Under the pieces are notes generated by a model. It did not search any database. It was not told where the DNA came from and was given only the letters and a program-made list of their open reading frames with translations. Below are positions 27,235 to 36,273 of a stretch of 64,000 bases of DNA, piece by piece; the stretch's first letter is position 1; each line of letters opens with the position of its first letter. Source of the stretch: Hymenobacter properus (lineage in GTDB: Bacteria; Bacteroidota; Bacteroidia; Cytophagales; Hymenobacteraceae); contig NZ_JADQDP010000003.1 of assembly GCF_015694735.1 (NCBI RefSeq), positions 682,001-746,000 on the forward strand. The letters are read 5' to 3'. Both the position numbers and the translations under genes were made by a program.

Positions 27235-27960
27235 ATGCGTCCTGCCGACACGCGCCACCGCGGCCCCCACCCTGCCGACGACCATCTATTTGCGCCCCGC
27301 TGGTTGCCGGTGCTGCGCCAAGCCGTGGGGGAGTTGTCGTGGCTGCTCACGCGGGGCTACCCGCCCGCCAGCACCCTAAAGCTGGTGGGCGACCGGTACG
27401 GCCTCACCGAGCGCCAGCGCTGGGCCGTGGGCCGCGCTGCCTGCCCCGATGAGCAGTGCACGCAGCGCGCCGCCACCCGGCTGCCGCCCAGTGACCTCAA
27501 CGGCCGGCCCGTGTCTATCGATGGCTTCAACCTGATTATCACCCTCGAAACTGCCCTGAGCGGCGGCGTGGTGCTGCGCGGGCGCGACGGGGCCCTGCGC
27601 GACCTTTCGAGCATTCATGGCACCTACCGGGCGGTGCAGGAAACTGACCGGGCCATTCGGCTGGCGGCTACTGCGCTGCTCACCATTGCGCCCGGCCCCG
27701 TGCGGTGGCTGCTCGACCAGCCTGTATCGAACAGTGGCCGGCTGGCGGCGCGCCTGCGCGAGCTGGGCCCGGCCTTGGGTTTGCCCTGGACAGCCGAAGT
27801 AGTGATGAACCCCGACCGCGTGCTGGCCGAAACCACCGATGTGGTCGTCACTTCCGATTCGGCTGTGCTCGACCGGGCCGGGGCCTGGCTCAACCTGGCC
27901 GACTTGGCCCTGGCCGTTGAGCCGCCGCGCTGGCTTCTCGATTTGGAGCCAGGCATCTGA
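27235..27960 (+). CDS. DUF434 domain-containing protein
   Basis: A 241-residue cytoplasmic protein starting at ATG 27235. The segment LSWLLTRGYPPASTLKLVGDRYGL (about residues 35-58, quoted in part) and QRWAVGRAAC are those of the DUF434 family. The second half (DGFNLIITLETALSGG near 102, RDGALRDLSSIHGTYR near 122, VVVTSDSAVLD near 203) matches the DUF5616-type C-domain usually fused to it and looks like a nucleotide- or nuclease-like alpha/beta fold. Function is unknown. A strong terminator shared with htpG follows. Confidence 0.8.
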   Translation: MRPADTRHRGPHPADDHLFAPRWLPVLRQAVGELSWLLTRGYPPASTLKLVGDRYGLTERQRWAVGRAACPDEQCTQRAATRLPPSDLNGRPVSIDGFNLIITLETALSGGVVLRGRDGALRDLSSIHGTYRAVQETDRAIRLAATALLTIAPGPVRWLLDQPVSNSGRLAARLRELGPALGLPWTAEVVMNPDRVLAETTDVVVTSDSAVLDRAGAWLNLADLALAVEPPRWLLDLEPGI

Positions 27961-27995
27961 AGCTGTGACCTTTAAGGCCGATGAGGCTTCAATAA

Positions 27996-28029
27996 AAAAG
28001 CACCCGGGGCCGTAGCCTCGGGTGCTTTC
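27996..28029. terminator. Bidirectional terminator between DUF434 gene and htpG
   Basis: Stem AAAAGCACCCG.GGC / GCC.CGGGTGCTTT with A- and T-runs on either side. Confidence 0.85.
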
Positions 28030-28051
28030 TATAGGTTGCAACTGAATGGTT

Positions 28052-29881
28052 TTACAGCAGTTCGGTGCTGCGCTTCACAAACGCCGTCAGTGCTTCGCCT
28101 TTCAGCAGGCCTTGCGAGAGCAGGGCCAAATCAAAGGCTTGCTTGGCCAACTGGTCGCCGCCGTCGGCCAGCACCTTGCTTACGAGCGGGTGGTTGGCGT
28201 TCACGGTCACGTCGTACGACTCGGGGAAAGCGCCGAACATCTGCATGCCGCCCCCGCCGCCGGTGCGCTGCATGTCCTTCATGCGGCGCATGAACTCGTT
28301 TTGGGTGATGACCACCGGGGCGTCCTGGGGCGAGAGGGCCGCCACTTTCACGTGCATGGCCGGGTTCGAGATGGCCGCGGTGAAGGTTTCCTCCAGCTTC
28401 TTGGTGTCGTCTTCGCTCAGCACGCTTTCGGTGGTGTCGTCCTTCTCGATGAGCTTGCTCACCGTGTCGGCGTCCACGCGCTTGAAGCTGGTTTTTTCGA
28501 GCTTCTGCTCCAGCAGGCCCACGAAGTGCGGGTCGAGCACCTGGTCGAAGTTCAGCACGTCGTAGCCGCGCTCCTGGGCGGCAGCCACGAAGCTGTGCTG
28601 GTGCTCGGCGTCGTTGGTGTAAAGCACCACCGTGTTGTCGTTCTTGTCCTTCTGGTTGGCCTGGATGTGCTCGGTGTACTCATTCAGGGTGAACAGCTTG
28701 CCGTCCACGTTCTTGAGCAGCACGAAGTCCTTGGCCTTGTCGTAGAACTTGTCGTCGGAGAGCATGCCGTACTTCACAAACAGGCCGATGTCAGACCACT
28801 TCTCCTCATAGCCGGCGCGGTCCTGCTTGAACAGGCTGCTCAGCTTGTCGGCCACCTTCTTGGTGATGTAGGTGTTGATTTTCTTCACCGCCGCGTCGGC
28901 CTGCAGGAAGCTACGGCTCACGTTCAGCGGGATATCGGGCGAGTCAATCACGCCGTGCAGCAGCATCAGGAACTCGGGCACCACGTCTTTCACCTCGTCG
29001 GTGATGAACACCTGGCGCGAGTACAGCTGAATCTTATTGCGTTGGAACTGCAGCTCGTCCTTCACCTTCGGGAAGTACAGGATGCCCGTGAGGTTGAACG
29101 GGTAGTCCACGTTCAGGTGAATCCAGAACAGGGGCTCGTCGGCGCTCATGGGGTAGAGCTCCTGGTAAAACTTCTTGTAGTCCTCGTCGGTCAGCTCCGA
29201 GGGCTGCTTGGTCCAGATGGGGTTCGTGTCGTTGATGAGCTCGCCTTCGAACTCAATCGGAATGGGCAGGAAGCGGCAATACTTGGCCAGGATGCCGCGC
29301 AGGCGCCCAGCTTCGAGGAATTCGTCCGAATCTTCGGCCACGTGCAGCACCACGTCGGTGCCGCGCTCGGCCTTGGCGTGCTCGCCTTCGGTTTCTTCCA
29401 GGGTGAATTCGGTGCTGCCGTCGCAGGTCCAGTGGGCCGTCAGGGTGTCGTCTTTGTACGACTTCGACCAGATTTCTACCTCCTTGGCCACCATGAAGGC
29501 CGAGTAGAAGCCCAGGCCGAACTGGCCGATAATCTGGTCTTTGGTGTTGGCGTCCTTCTCCTTATACTGCTCCACAAACTCGGTAGCGCCGGAGAAAGCA
29601 ATCTGGTTGATGTACTTCTTAATTTCCTCGGCCGTCATGCCCAGGCCGTGGTCGGAAATCGTGATTTTGCGGGCTTCTTTGTCCACGGTCACGCGCACTT
29701 TCAGCTCGCCCAAGTCGCCCTTGTACTCGCCCAGTTGGGCTAGGCTTTTCAGCTTCTGGGTGGCGTCGACGGCGTTCGAAACCAGTTCCCGCAGGAAGAT
29801 TTCGTGGTCGGAATACAAGAACTTCTTGATGATGGGGAAGATGTTCTCGGTGTGGATGGAGATAGAGCCGGTTTCTTGCAT
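28052..29881 (-). CDS. htpG: Molecular chaperone HtpG (Hsp90)
   Basis: A 609-residue Hsp90 starting at ATG 29881 (MQETGSISIHTEN). GHKL ATPase motifs are present: ELVSNAVDATQKLK near residue 30-43, DHGLGMTAEE near 80, and GQFGLGFYSAFM near 120. The middle domain carries the catalytic-loop wording NVSRSFLQAD near 340. It lacks the eukaryotic charged linker, as expected. ATP-driven cytosolic chaperone. The frame is open upstream to 29956, but those residues are unrelated to Hsp90. No CIRCE element or heat-shock sigma site is obvious in the 186 bp upstream. Confidence 0.97.
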   Translation of the reverse strand: MQETGSISIHTENIFPIIKKFLYSDHEIFLRELVSNAVDATQKLKSLAQLGEYKGDLGELKVRVTVDKEARKITISDHGLGMTAEEIKKYINQIAFSGATEFVEQYKEKDANTKDQIIGQFGLGFYSAFMVAKEVEIWSKSYKDDTLTAHWTCDGSTEFTLEETEGEHAKAERGTDVVLHVAEDSDEFLEAGRLRGILAKYCRFLPIPIEFEGELINDTNPIWTKQPSELTDEDYKKFYQELYPMSADEPLFWIHLNVDYPFNLTGILYFPKVKDELQFQRNKIQLYSRQVFITDEVKDVVPEFLMLLHGVIDSPDIPLNVSRSFLQADAAVKKINTYITKKVADKLSSLFKQDRAGYEEKWSDIGLFVKYGMLSDDKFYDKAKDFVLLKNVDGKLFTLNEYTEHIQANQKDKNDNTVVLYTNDAEHQHSFVAAAQERGYDVLNFDQVLDPHFVGLLEQKLEKTSFKRVDADTVSKLIEKDDTTESVLSEDDTKKLEETFTAAISNPAMHVKVAALSPQDAPVVITQNEFMRRMKDMQRTGGGGGMQMFGAFPESYDVTVNANHPLVSKVLADGGDQLAKQAFDLALLSQGLLKGEALTAFVKRSTELL

Positions 29882-30067
29882 GATGTAGAATTTGAAACGG
29901 TTGAAAGCAGACGGAATGGCCGGGCACGGGGCGCCGGGCCGCTTACCAGGCGGCATTCAAAGCACGTTCCAAGGAGAAGGGCGCTGTCAGATTGACAGCG
30001 ACGGGGCCCGGTTTTGCAGCGAGACGCCGGGATGCGTCCCACCATTCGGCCACTTTCCGAGTGGCTT

Positions 30068-30559
30068 CTAAAGCATGTACATCTGCCGCGACTCGCCCAC
30101 ACCGCCGGACGTGGGGCCGTGCACGGCATCCCATTCCGTTAGCAGGGCGGGGATGCGCTCGGAATAATCGCCAAGCCACTGCAGGCCGGGCGCGGCCGTA
30201 GAGAAAAACTGAATGTCAAACTTGATGAACGGCCGGAACAAGGCAATCAGCGAGTCGATGGCCAACTGGTTGTGCACCCGGCGGCGATGAATGGCCAGCA
30301 CCACGCGCTGGAGCGGCAGCTTCACCAGCACAGGCATCCAGTTCACACCCAGCCACACCTGGTCGTACACGGAGATATCCGGGAAGGTATTCATTTCCAG
30401 CAGCATGTTCCGGATGCTGTGTTGGTTCACCAACTGCAGCAGCTGCTCGGCGCTGTTGCGGAAGGTGCGCATGTCCTCGCCCGCGGCCCATTCCACGCGC
30501 AACAAGCTCAGGGCTTCGTCGTACTGCAGCGAAAGGTCTGGGATGGAGGTAATAATCAC
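30068..30559 (-). CDS. Hypothetical soluble protein, possibly STAS-like fold
   Basis: About 163 residues from GTG 30559 (VIITSIPDLSLQYDE). No ATG lies in a suitable place, and the frame is open further upstream without a convincing start, so the start is uncertain. Alternating strand/helix text (LSLLRVEWA, AAGEDMRTFRNSAEQLLQLV, NMLLEMNTFPDIS, VVLAIHRRR) resembles STAS or related alpha/beta sensor domains often seen in Cytophagales, but I cannot assign it firmly. A terminator-like hairpin with a T-run sits just before the start codon on the same strand, which suggests attenuation. Confidence 0.65.
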   Translation of the reverse strand: MIITSIPDLSLQYDEALSLLRVEWAAGEDMRTFRNSAEQLLQLVNQHSIRNMLLEMNTFPDISVYDQVWLGVNWMPVLVKLPLQRVVLAIHRRRVHNQLAIDSLIALFRPFIKFDIQFFSTAAPGLQWLGDYSERIPALLTEWDAVHGPTSGGVGESRQMYML

Positions 30560-30565
30560 AAAAAA

Positions 30566-30594
30566 CTCGAAAAAGGGGGCTCCTTTTAGGAGCC
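30566..30594 (-). promoter_or_regulatory. Terminator-like hairpin in the leader of the 30068-30559 gene
   Basis: On the minus strand GGCTCCT-AAA-AGGAGCC is followed by CCCTTTTTCGAGTTTTTT and then the GTG start. It has the form of an intrinsic terminator but no gene precedes it on that strand, so an attenuator is possible. Confidence 0.45.
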
Positions 30595-30699
30595 GTGGGC
30601 CATACGTAATAACCCAGGGCCTCGGATTGCCCGAAACCGAAATATCAGCATTTTTTTTCGGGGCCAGCAGCTTTGTCTGTTTCCGCCCATCTTTGCACC

Positions 30700-31044
30700 G
30701 TGCAAGCCCTGCGTTCCCATCTCGCCATTTTGCTGCTGCTGTGTCTGATTCGGACGCTGCTGCCCGAGGCATGGATTCTGGCCTTGCACCCCCACGAGCA
30801 CACCACCGAAGAGCCAGCCCACGCGCCGGCTTTCCGGTACAAGGGCAAGGCCCTCATCAGCAAGCAGCACAAGCACTGCCCGGTTGAGCAGCTCTACAAC
30901 GTGCCCTTTCTGCCGAGCGCGCCCCTGCTGACGCCTGCGCCGGTGGCCCGGCCGTGCTTTGCCACCGCGCCCGTGCCCACAGTGGCCACGGCGCCCTGGA
31001 TAGCCCGGCAGCCCGCCCAGCTGCGCGGCCCGCCCACTGCCTAA
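30700..31044 (+). CDS. Small His-rich membrane-anchored or secreted protein upstream of a TonB receptor
   Basis: About 114 residues if GTG 30700 is the start; a TTG at 30673 in frame is the alternative. CATCTTTG at 30688-30695, one base off the TAnnTTTG box, lies 4 nt before the GTG, the same spacing as at four ATG genes in this window, which favours GTG. A hydrophobic N-terminus (about residues 6-18) precedes a segment HPHEHTTEEPAH and later KQHKHC, both potential metal ligands, then a Pro/Ala-rich tail. It lies 117 bp before the TonB-dependent receptor. A metal-related partner role is inference. Confidence 0.6.
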   Translation: MQALRSHLAILLLLCLIRTLLPEAWILALHPHEHTTEEPAHAPAFRYKGKALISKQHKHCPVEQLYNVPFLPSAPLLTPAPVARPCFATAPVPTVATAPWIARQPAQLRGPPTA

Positions 31045-31160
31045 GCGGCACCCCGGCTTCTGTTGATTTTTAAGCTACGCCCTGCCCCGACTGCGCCGCG
31101 GTCCGGGGGCCGGCGCTTGCGCTTATGCCGCCTTCTTGGCGCGGCCCTCCCTTTTATTTC

Positions 31161-33662
31161 ATGTTTGCTGCCTTATCGAAAACTGATTTTCTAAAAATTC
31201 GCCCCACTGCGCTCACGATGCTGGGCTTATTGAGTGGCTCTATTGCGCCGGCCCTGGCCCAAAGCGGTAGCCCTGCCGCTGCTCCGGCTGCCGCCACCCG
31301 CGGCCGGGCTACCGCCGCGCCCGTCACCGGCCGCGTGGTAGATGCCGCTACCGGTGAGGCCCTGCCCGGCTCCACCGTTTTATTTGACGACCTGAAGCAG
31401 GGCGCCGCCACCGGGCCCGACGGCAGCTTCTCGTTTGCCAACCTGCCGCGCGGGCGTTTCACCATGCAAGTCCGCTCCCTTGGCTACAACACCGTGACGC
31501 AAACCGTGGACACGGGCAGCGGCCAGCCGCTGGAAATCAAGCTCACGGCGGCGGCTACCGAAATCGGCCAAGTGGTGGTGACGGGCGTGAGCCAGGCCAC
31601 GCAGCTGCGGCGCTCGCCGGTGCCCACCACGGTGGTGGACCGCACGCGGCTGAATCAAACCTCCAGCACCAACATCGTGGATGCCATTGCCCACACGCCC
31701 GGCGTGGCTCAGATTACGACCGGTGCGGCTATCAGCAAGCCAGTGGTGCGCGGGCTGGGCTACAACCGGGTGGTGACCCTGAACAACGGCGCCCGCCAGG
31801 AAGGCCAGCAGTGGGGCGACGAGCACGGCATTGAGATGGACGAGTTTAGCATCGACCGGGCCGAGATTATCAAGGGGCCGGGCTCGCTGCTGTACGGCTC
31901 CGATGCCATGGCCGGCGTCATCAACTTCGTGGCGCCCGACCCGGTAGCGGAGGGCCGCATCCTGGGCACGGCCACCGCCAACTATCAGACCAACAACCAC
32001 CAGCAAGGCTACTCGCTACTGAATGCGGGCAACCTCAATGGCCTGAACTGGCTGGTGCGCGGCACCCGCAAGGTGGCCGGCAACTACCAGAACCGCTACG
32101 ACGGCCGCGTGTACAACTCCGGCTTCAACGAGTGGGACGCCAACGGCTACGTGGGCGTGAACAAAAGCTGGGGCTATTCGCATCTCACGTTCAGCAGCTT
32201 CAACCAGCGCGTGGGGCTGACCGAGGGCGCCCGCGACGAGAAGGGCCGCTTCCTGAAGGATGTGCCCAGCGGCGACTCGACCCTGAGCGTGCCGGTAACC
32301 GATGCCGACCTGCGCGGCTACGGCCTGGCCGTGCCCCAGCAGCAGATTAATCACCTGCGCATCGGTACTGACAACAACTTCATTCTGGGCGACCAGGGCG
32401 GGCGCCTGACCTTGCAGGTGAGCTACCAGCAGAACCTGCGCCGCGAGTATGGCAACGCGCTCGACCCCTCGGAAACCTCGCTTTATTTCCAGCTGCGCAC
32501 CGTGGACTACGCCCTGCGCTACTTTCTGCCGGAGCGCAACGGCTGGAACCTGACCGTGGGCAGCACCGGCCTGCACCAGCAAAACCGCAACCTGGGCGTA
32601 GAATTCCTGATTCCGGCCTACCGCGTGAACGAGGGCGGTGTGTTTGGCGTGGCCAAGAAAACCATTGGCGCGCTCGACATCAGCGGTGGCCTGCGCTATG
32701 ATGTGCGCCAGATTTCGGCCGACCGCCTGCTGCTCGATGACAATGAGCGGCCCAGCACCGACCCCTCGGCGGAGGTGAAGTTTCCGGGCTTCCGCAGCAA
32801 CTTTCACAACTACAGCGGCAGCCTGGGGCTGGCCTACAGCCTGAATGAACGCCTCACAGTGAAGGCCAACCTGGCCCGGGGCTTCCGGGCACCCAACATT
32901 GCCGAGCTGGGCTCGAACGGCCAGCACGAGGGCACCATTCGCTACGAAATCGGCAATGAAAACCTGGCCGCCGAAACCAGCCTGCAGGTAGATGCCGGCG
33001 TGAGCTACGCCACGGAGCACGTCAGCTTCAGCGTCGATGCCTTCGAAAACAGCATCAGCAACTACATTTTCACGCGGCGCCTGCTCACGGCCAGCGGGGC
33101 CGACTCCTTGCGCGACGACACCGGCGCCTACAAGTACGAACAGGGCCAGGCCCGCCTCTACGGCGGCGAGGTGAGCCTCGACTTCCACCCCCACCCGCTC
33201 GACTGGCTGCACTTCGAAAACTCGTTTTCGATGGTGCGCGCCCGGCAGCTGGACGTGGAAGCCGACCAGCGCTACCTGCCCTTCATCCCGGCCGACCGGC
33301 TGCAGTCGGAGCTGCGGGCCAACTTCCGCCGCCAGGGCAAGCGCCTCACCAACCCCTACGCGCGCCTACAGATGGAGCACACCTTCGCCCAGAACCGCTA
33401 CTTTTCGGCCTTCGATACCGAGACGGCCACGCCCGGCTACACCTTGTTCAACGCCGGTGTGGGCACCGACGTGGCTTCGGCCACCGGCCGCACGCTGTTC
33501 TCGCTGTTTGTCACGGCCAACAACCTGTTCGACGTGGGCTACCAAAGCCACCTCAGCCGCTTGAAATATGCCGACTATAACGCTGCTAACGGCCGCACCG
33601 GCGTGTTTAACCAGGGCCGCAACGTGAGCGTGCGGCTGGTGGTGCCCCTGTCGTTTAAGTAG
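31161..33662 (+). CDS. TonB-dependent receptor with carboxypeptidase-regulatory-like N-domain
   Basis: An 833-residue outer membrane receptor from ATG 31161, with a signal peptide ending near residue 34 (APALAQS). Residues about 55-130 form a CarboxypepD_reg-like beta-sandwich (VTGRVVDAATGEALPGSTV). The plug follows (IVDAIAHTPGVAQI, RAEIIKGPGSLLYGSDAMAGVINF near 248-270), then the barrel, with LARGFRAPNIAELG near 577 and NNLFDVGYQSHLSR near 790. The GQQWGDEHG loop in the plug occurs in a Bacteroidota receptor group I associate with metal uptake. No SusD partner follows, so a polysaccharide system is unlikely. The upstream His-rich protein supports, but does not prove, a metal substrate. Confidence 0.92.
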   Translation: MFAALSKTDFLKIRPTALTMLGLLSGSIAPALAQSGSPAAAPAAATRGRATAAPVTGRVVDAATGEALPGSTVLFDDLKQGAATGPDGSFSFANLPRGRFTMQVRSLGYNTVTQTVDTGSGQPLEIKLTAAATEIGQVVVTGVSQATQLRRSPVPTTVVDRTRLNQTSSTNIVDAIAHTPGVAQITTGAAISKPVVRGLGYNRVVTLNNGARQEGQQWGDEHGIEMDEFSIDRAEIIKGPGSLLYGSDAMAGVINFVAPDPVAEGRILGTATANYQTNNHQQGYSLLNAGNLNGLNWLVRGTRKVAGNYQNRYDGRVYNSGFNEWDANGYVGVNKSWGYSHLTFSSFNQRVGLTEGARDEKGRFLKDVPSGDSTLSVPVTDADLRGYGLAVPQQQINHLRIGTDNNFILGDQGGRLTLQVSYQQNLRREYGNALDPSETSLYFQLRTVDYALRYFLPERNGWNLTVGSTGLHQQNRNLGVEFLIPAYRVNEGGVFGVAKKTIGALDISGGLRYDVRQISADRLLLDDNERPSTDPSAEVKFPGFRSNFHNYSGSLGLAYSLNERLTVKANLARGFRAPNIAELGSNGQHEGTIRYEIGNENLAAETSLQVDAGVSYATEHVSFSVDAFENSISNYIFTRRLLTASGADSLRDDTGAYKYEQGQARLYGGEVSLDFHPHPLDWLHFENSFSMVRARQLDVEADQRYLPFIPADRLQSELRANFRRQGKRLTNPYARLQMEHTFAQNRYFSAFDTETATPGYTLFNAGVGTDVASATGRTLFSLFVTANNLFDVGYQSHLSRLKYADYNAANGRTGVFNQGRNVSVRLVVPLSFK

Positions 33663-33689
33663 GCATCTGCATGAAAGCACTTGATTGCC

Positions 33690-33732
33690 AGCCGCCCTGC
33701 TTTGGAACCAGAAAGCAGGGCGGCTATTTTTT
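33690..33732 (+). terminator. Intrinsic terminator after the TonB receptor
   Basis: Stem AGCCGCCCTGCTTT / AAAGCAGGGCGGCT, loop about 8 nt, then ATTTTTTTG. Confidence 0.88.
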
Positions 33733-33791
33733 TGTTGTAACCGGTGATAGTTGGGCCGAAACTGGATTACTTAGATACAACTCCAACCGCC

Positions 33792-34367
33792 ATGGTTACT
33801 TCTCCCGAATTTCTATCTGCCGCCACGCTTCGCGCCGCCCTGCTGGCCGACCGCGAGCAGGCTCTGACCCGACTCTATCGCCAAGCCTTTCCGCTGGTAC
33901 GCCGGCACGTGTGTGGCCACGGCGGCACGGCCGAGGACGCGCAGGATGTGTTTCACGATGCGCTGGTGATTCTGTACGAGCAAGCGGTGGGCGGACAGCT
34001 AACCCTCATCGCCTCGGCCAGCACCTACCTGCTGGGCATCGGCCGCAACCTGTGGCGGCATGAGCAGCGCCGCCGCGCCCGCCTCCCGCAGGACGCCCTA
34101 CCCGACGACCCCAGCGCGCTGGAAGCCGAAGCTGCCCCCGAAACCGACGAAACCCGCTTCGCCGTGCTCGACTACGTGGAGCAGCTGGGCGCCCGGTGCA
34201 AGAACATACTGCTGGCCTTCTATTACTTCCAGCAGCCGCTCACGCAGATTGCCGCCGACCACGACTACCGCTCCGTGCGCTCGGCCACGGTACAGAAATT
34301 CAAGTGCCTGGAGCGGCTGCGCAACTCGGTGCGCCGGGCTTTCCGGTCCGAAACCATTGACTACTAA
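33792..34367 (+). CDS. ECF-type sigma-70 family RNA polymerase sigma factor
   Basis: A 191-residue protein from ATG 33792. Region 2 reads GTAEDAQDVFHDALVILYEQ (about residues 45-64) with STYLLGIGRNLWRHEQRRR near 85-105; region 4 is a helix-turn-helix near 130-180 (CKNILLAFYYFQQPLTQIA ... ATVQKFKCLERLR). Such factors redirect RNA polymerase to small regulons, often under an anti-sigma factor. The next gene starts 3 bp after the stop and encodes an 88-residue protein that may be its partner. In-frame ATG 33744 is possible but weaker. Confidence 0.88.
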   Translation: MVTSPEFLSAATLRAALLADREQALTRLYRQAFPLVRRHVCGHGGTAEDAQDVFHDALVILYEQAVGGQLTLIASASTYLLGIGRNLWRHEQRRRARLPQDALPDDPSALEAEAAPETDETRFAVLDYVEQLGARCKNILLAFYYFQQPLTQIAADHDYRSVRSATVQKFKCLERLRNSVRRAFRSETIDY

Positions 34368-34370
34368 GCC

Positions 34371-34637
34371 ATGCGCCCCGAACTCGAACGCCTACGTTTG
34401 ATTGAGCAACAGCTGCTGAACAGCTCCACTGCCCTGCCGGCCGAGGACTGGCAGCTGCGCCTGCTGCTCGATGGCGAATTAGCTGCCGACACGGCTGCCC
34501 AGCAGCAGCTTTACCAGGGCCTGCGCCTGGCCGGCCGGCGGCAGCTGCGCCGCGAGCTGGCCGACATTCACGCCCGGCTTTATGAGCTGCCCGCCAGCCC
34601 GTGGGCGCGGCTCTGGCAACGGATGAAGCCGTGGTAA
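34371..34637 (+). CDS. Small protein cotranscribed with the sigma factor
   Basis: An 88-residue protein starting 3 bp after the sigma-factor stop, so certainly in the same transcript. The centre (LRLLLDGELAADTAAQQQLYQGLRLAGRRQLRREL, residues about 29-63, quoted in part) resembles the helical N-terminal of anti-sigma factors of Bacteroidota, but there is no zinc motif and no transmembrane helix or sensor domain, unlike FecR-type anti-sigmas. I propose a cytoplasmic, minimal sigma regulator; that is inference from position and helical content only. Confidence 0.7.
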   Translation: MRPELERLRLIEQQLLNSSTALPAEDWQLRLLLDGELAADTAAQQQLYQGLRLAGRRQLRRELADIHARLYELPASPWARLWQRMKPW

Positions 34638-34762
34638 CCGGCTGTTGAATCCGCCTTCTTTCTAATCAATCATCCCACACGGGTTAGCATCTCCCTTCGC
34701 CTTTTCCGGCGAAGCGGGGCTTCCTGTGCCTCATTTTTTTCGTTTTCAAACCACTCCATCTC

Positions 34763-35455
34763 ATGCTTAGCAAATTGGAATTTCGAAAATTTGCCGTGCA
34801 CGGCCAGGGCCTCAACGGCATCGCCGTGGACCAGTTTCTCACCCACGCCGAAGGCCGCGCCCGTCAGCACTTCACCGGCATGACCCGCTCCGTGATTGAG
34901 GAGCGGCCCACGCGCTTCGCCGAAATCGACGTGTTTTCACGCCTTATTATGGACCGCATCATTTTCCTGGGCCAGGCTGTCGACGACAACATTGCCAACA
35001 TCATCAACGCCCAGCTGCTTTTCCTGGAATCAGTGGATGCGCGCAAGGACATTCTGCTTTACATCAATTCGCCGGGCGGCTCGGTGTATGCCGGGCTGGG
35101 CATGTACGACACCATGCAATACGTGCGGCCCGACGTGGCCACCATCTGCACCGGGCTGGCGGCCAGCATGGGGGCCTTCCTACTCTGCGGCGGGGCCCTG
35201 GGCAAACGCTCGGCCCTGCCCCACGCCCGCGTCATGATTCACCAGCCCAGCGGCGGCGTGCAGGGTCCCTCGTCCGATATCGAAATCACGGCCCGGGAGG
35301 TGGTGAAGCTGCGCCAGGAGCTCTACGGCATCTACGCCGAGCGCACCGGCAAAACCTACCAGCAAATCCACGACGACTCAGACCGCGACTACTGGATGCG
35401 CGCGGATGAGGCGAAGGAGTACGGGCTGATTGACGAGGTGCTGACGCGGGCGTAG
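34763..35455 (+). CDS. clpP: ATP-dependent Clp protease proteolytic subunit
   Basis: A 230-residue ClpP. The catalytic triad is intact: Ser135 in GLAASMGAF, His160 in VMIHQPSGG, Asp209 in DSDRDYWM, with the same spacing (25 and 49) as E. coli ClpP. The N-terminus is extended by about 35 residues (KLEFRKFAV ...), as in other Cytophagales ClpPs, with VEERP-like text (VIEERPTRF) near 44. The gene stands alone here: no clpX or tig is adjacent. It assembles into the 14-mer protease with ClpX or ClpC/A. It may be a second copy; the rest of the genome is not visible. Confidence 0.95.
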   Translation: MLSKLEFRKFAVHGQGLNGIAVDQFLTHAEGRARQHFTGMTRSVIEERPTRFAEIDVFSRLIMDRIIFLGQAVDDNIANIINAQLLFLESVDARKDILLYINSPGGSVYAGLGMYDTMQYVRPDVATICTGLAASMGAFLLCGGALGKRSALPHARVMIHQPSGGVQGPSSDIEITAREVVKLRQELYGIYAERTGKTYQQIHDDSDRDYWMRADEAKEYGLIDEVLTRA

Positions 35456-35482
35456 CGCAAGAAGCAGATTCGCGGACTGCAG

Positions 35483-36148
35483 CTACGCAACGGGTTGCAG
35501 GCGCGCCAACACGAGGCGCACCATGCGGTCGCAACGGGGCCCCAGGTACGGGAAGGCGTGCTGCGGGGCAAAATCTTCGAGCTGGGTCCGCAGCTGCTCG
35601 CGGGCCCGGAGCAGGCGCACTTTCACATTGGCTTCGCTCAGGCCCAGCGTGTGAGCGGTTTCGGCTACGCTCAGGCCTTCTACTTCGCGCAGAATAAAGA
35701 CGCTGCGGTAGTTGGTGGGCAGCGCCTGCACGGCTTGTTCCAGGGCAATGCGCAGCTCGTTGTTGAGGGCCAGGTGCACGGGCGTGGGCACGTCGGCAGC
35801 CCGCGCGCCGGCTGGCATGCCCGTGCCATCATCGTCGAGCCCCACAAAGCGGTGCTGGCGCCGCCGGCCCATCAGGCACTCGTTCAGCAGAATGCGCGTG
35901 AGCCAGGTGGCGAAGCTGGCCCGGCTGGCAAAACTGGCCAGATGCTCGTAGGCTTTCACCCAGGAAATTTGCATGGCTTCCTCGGTGGCGGAGGCCTCGC
36001 CCAGCACGGCCATGCCGGCGCGGTACAACCGCTGGTTGTAGCGGCGCATGAGCAGTTCAAACAACTGCTTTTCGCCGGCGAGGACGCGCTGAATTACTTC
36101 CAGGTCGGAAAGGGGCGTGTAGGGCATGGGAGGGAGCGACAGGAGCAT
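35483..36148 (-). CDS. RNA polymerase ECF sigma factor
   Basis: A 221-residue sigma factor. The start is MLLSLPP at 36148 or MPYTPL at 36127; the latter fits the family better. Region 2: LFELLMRRYNQRLYRAGMAVLG (residues about 29-50, quoted in part) and ATEEAMQISWVKAYEHL; region 4: LPTNYRSVFILREVEGLSVAETA and ANVKVRLLRAREQL. The C-terminal GPRCDRMVRLVLARL is a tail seen in a widespread sigma-24-like group. No anti-sigma gene is adjacent; instead a DoxX-like membrane protein is divergent 126 bp away and could be a target or partner. Confidence 0.9.
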   Translation of the reverse strand: MLLSLPPMPYTPLSDLEVIQRVLAGEKQLFELLMRRYNQRLYRAGMAVLGEASATEEAMQISWVKAYEHLASFASRASFATWLTRILLNECLMGRRRQHRFVGLDDDGTGMPAGARAADVPTPVHLALNNELRIALEQAVQALPTNYRSVFILREVEGLSVAETAHTLGLSEANVKVRLLRAREQLRTQLEDFAPQHAFPYLGPRCDRMVRLVLARLQPVA

Positions 36149-36273
36149 GAGCAGTGCAAGGCCGGCCCGGCCCTGAGCCCCTTAGATGCACCAGCGGCCG
36201 AAAGGTTACAGGAATTTGGGCCATAAAAAAAGGCGCCAAAAAGCTGTAACCTCCCTTCGCACAGCCGCATCTA

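Noticed and set aside
28046..29743. Open frame of 565 codons antisense to htpG
   Set aside because: Shadow of a strongly conserved gene; Leu/Val/His-rich text without domains.
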